A stretch of DNA of 8,806 nucleotides, from contig CAIYPH010000055.1 of assembly GCA_903928045.1 (NCBI GenBank), forward strand, positions 1 through 8,806, written 5' to 3'. This DNA is from an uncultured Rhodospirillales bacterium (lineage in GTDB: Bacteria > Pseudomonadota > Alphaproteobacteria > Acetobacterales > Acetobacteraceae). Position 1 is the stretch's first letter, and each line of letters begins with the position of its first letter. Below the pieces are notes generated by a model. That model made no database searches, had not been told where the DNA came from, and worked only from the letters and a program-made list of their open reading frames with translations. Position numbers and translations under genes: made by a program. Positions 8,011-8,806 of the stretch are shown one piece after another.

Positions 8011-8701
8011 CGTGATCTCCTTCCCTCGCCTGCATGATCCATCCCCCCTCGAAGCCGCCGCGCGCATGGACCAGCCGCACGCGCCAGCGGGCGGGGCCGG
8101 GGGTGCCGGCGATGATCGCCGTGGGGGCGGGGGCGATTTCCCAGCGCGTCACCGCGGCGATGGGTTCCTCGGCCATGGGTTTGCGCCCGTGCGGCCAGCG
8201 GCGCAGCACGAAGCCGGTGGTGCCATGCTTGAGGCAGGCGAGCTGCAACCGCCGCGCCGCCACCCGGCCGAGCCGGCCGACCTCGCCGACCACCGCGCCG
8301 GCCCCGCCGGCCCGCAGCACCGCCTCCATGGCGGCGAGGCTGGCATCGTCATCCCGCGTCTCGACCATGACGAGGCGACCGGGGTCGAGCCCATAGGTCA
8401 GCAGGCCGGGCGGGTGCAGGTCCGCCACCGCGGGGCCGATCCAGAACACCTCGCGCCCGCGGGCGATGGCGCCCACCAGGCAGGCGAGGAAGCCGGCGCC
8501 GGACGCCCCGGCCTCGACATCGATCCCCATGGCCGAGACCTCGTGCAGCACGCCGAGCGGCAGGCCGCCGCCGGGCAGGCAGGCATCCACCGCCGGCGCG
8601 CCGAACGGCCAGACGCCGTGGCCGGACGGCGGCTGAAGCGCCGCGAGCTGGGCGCGCAGGGCGGCGGGAATGGAGGATATGTTCATCATTTGTTCGCACA
8701 T
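7925..8701 (-). CDS. imuA: ImuA, RecA-like accessory protein of the SOS mutasome
   Basis: 258-residue RecA/SulA-related protein; known partner of ImuB in DNA-damage-induced mutagenesis. Diagnostic run: PFGAPAVDACLPGGGLPLG (32-50) followed by HEV (53-55), the conserved ImuA start of the RecA-like fold. The following P-loop region (AGASGAGF, 64-71) lacks the Walker A Lys, as is usual for ImuA. WRVRLVHARGG (206-216) is the other typical block. The last 40 or so residues are Ala/Gly/Arg-rich and read through the imuB start region, giving an 86-nt overlap. Start is uncertain: the ATG at 8701 has only GGGGA at 5-nt spacing, while ATGs at 8689 and 8686 lie inside the LexA box and could serve as near-leaderless starts. 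MNISSIPAAL (from 8686) looks like a natural N-terminus. First gene of the imuA-imuB operon. Confidence 0.9.
   Translation of the reverse strand: MCEQMMNISSIPAALRAQLAALQPPSGHGVWPFGAPAVDACLPGGGLPLGVLHEVSAMGIDVEAGASGAGFLACLVGAIARGREVFWIGPAVADLHPPGLLTYGLDPGRLVMVETRDDDASLAAMEAVLRAGGAGAVVGEVGRLGRVAARRLQLACLKHGTTGFVLRRWPHGRKPMAEEPIAAVTRWEIAPAPTAIIAGTPGPARWRVRLVHARGGFEGGWIMQAREGDHDGPHPLRMVAGLAAAAAAPDAGRTRSAS
8681..8695. promoter_or_regulatory. LexA operator (SOS box), GTTC-N7-GTTC
   Basis: GTTCATCATTTGTTC is an exact match to the alphaproteobacterial LexA consensus GTTC-N7-GTTC. It overlaps codons 3-7 of imuA as counted from the ATG at 8701. LexA bound here would block imuA-imuB transcription until DNA damage activates RecA. 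Its placement at the expected transcription start agrees with the -35-like TTGACT at 8729-8724. Direct seeing: the motif. Regulation: established for this cassette in the class. Confidence 0.85.
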
Positions 8702-8729
8702 AGATTCCCCAATCCGAGTTGGGAGTCAA
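8699..8729 (-). promoter_or_regulatory. Likely imuA-imuB promoter
   Basis: Minus-strand TTGACT (8729-8724) is a good -35. The -10 is weak: TCTATG at 19-nt spacing or AATCTA at 17 nt. Transcription would begin near 8692, inside the LexA box. An inverted repeat CCCAA/TTGGG (8708-8712 with 8719-8723) occupies the spacer. Confidence 0.45.
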
Positions 8730-8773
8730 GCGTTTAGGACGCAGGTCCAAGATTTGGAGGGGAAGGTAGGGGT

Positions 8774-8797
8774 GTTCTTTTTGTGAACAAAAAGAAC
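8774..8797 (+). repeat. AT-rich terminator-like hairpin at the window's right edge
   Basis: GTTCTTTTTGT (8774-8784) and ACAAAAAGAAC (8787-8797) form a perfect 11-bp inverted repeat, followed by CAAAAAAAAC. It has the same layout as the imuB terminator (TTCTTTTT stem then CAAAAAA) but reads in the plus direction, although no plus-strand gene ends here. It may be a dispersed hairpin element or the terminator of a gene beyond the edge acting in the other direction. Confidence 0.5.
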
Positions 8798-8806
8798 CAA
8801 AAAAAC

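Noticed and set aside
6499..8037. A 512-codon plus-strand ORF spanning all of imuB
   Set aside because: Its Gly/Ala/Arg/Asp-rich sequence mirrors imuB codons in GC-rich DNA; no ribosome site or domain supports it.
8008..8067. imuB starting at the ATG at 8067
   Set aside because: The 19 extra residues do not fit the family N-terminus, and the ATG at 8010 has GGAAGGAG at 6 nt.
8774..8788. GTTC-N7-GAAC as a second LexA box
   Set aside because: The alphaproteobacterial box needs a direct GTTC repeat; here the halves are inverted and are part of the AT-rich hairpin.

Overview
The window is GC-rich DNA from a proteobacterium, most likely an alphaproteobacterium. The best pointers are a perfect GTTC-N7-GTTC LexA operator (the alphaproteobacterial SOS box) at the start of an imuA-imuB pair, and the overall protein style. 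AT-rich terminator-like hairpins of one sequence family recur at three places. From memory these recall Acetobacteraceae/Rhodospirillales genomes, but I cannot confirm the genus.

Left half (1-5868) is a compact protein-quality-control island. A minus-strand operon runs from 3632 down to 35: a double PRC-barrel protein, a short Hsp20/alpha-crystallin chaperone, and a LonA protease whose ATG shares one base with the hsp20 stop (TGATG). Divergent from it, across a 340-bp intergenic region rich in inverted repeats, is a full-length dnaK on the plus strand without adjacent dnaJ or grpE. The likely division of labour is that Hsp20 holds unfolding proteins, DnaK refolds them and Lon degrades the rest. 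The role of the PRC-barrel protein is unknown. The absence of clpX next to lon and of dnaJ next to dnaK suggests accessory copies of both. The dnaK leader can be drawn as a structure that hides its Shine-Dalgarno, a candidate RNA thermometer.

Middle (5869-6483): two strong GC-rich hairpins lie downstream of dnaK. A weakly supported minus-strand ORF for a small helical protein of unknown function covers them, and an AT-rich patch follows that holds a -35-like CTTGACA and the imuB terminator.

Right half (6484-8701, minus strand) is the SOS mutasome operon imuA-imuB. ImuB is a Y-family polymerase-like protein that appears to lack the catalytic acidic residues, and ImuA is a degenerate RecA-like protein. 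The two genes overlap by 86 nt, the LexA box covers the first codons of imuA, and dnaE2, the usual third member, is not the next gene downstream. The last 105 bases carry the imuA promoter region and another AT-rich hairpin.
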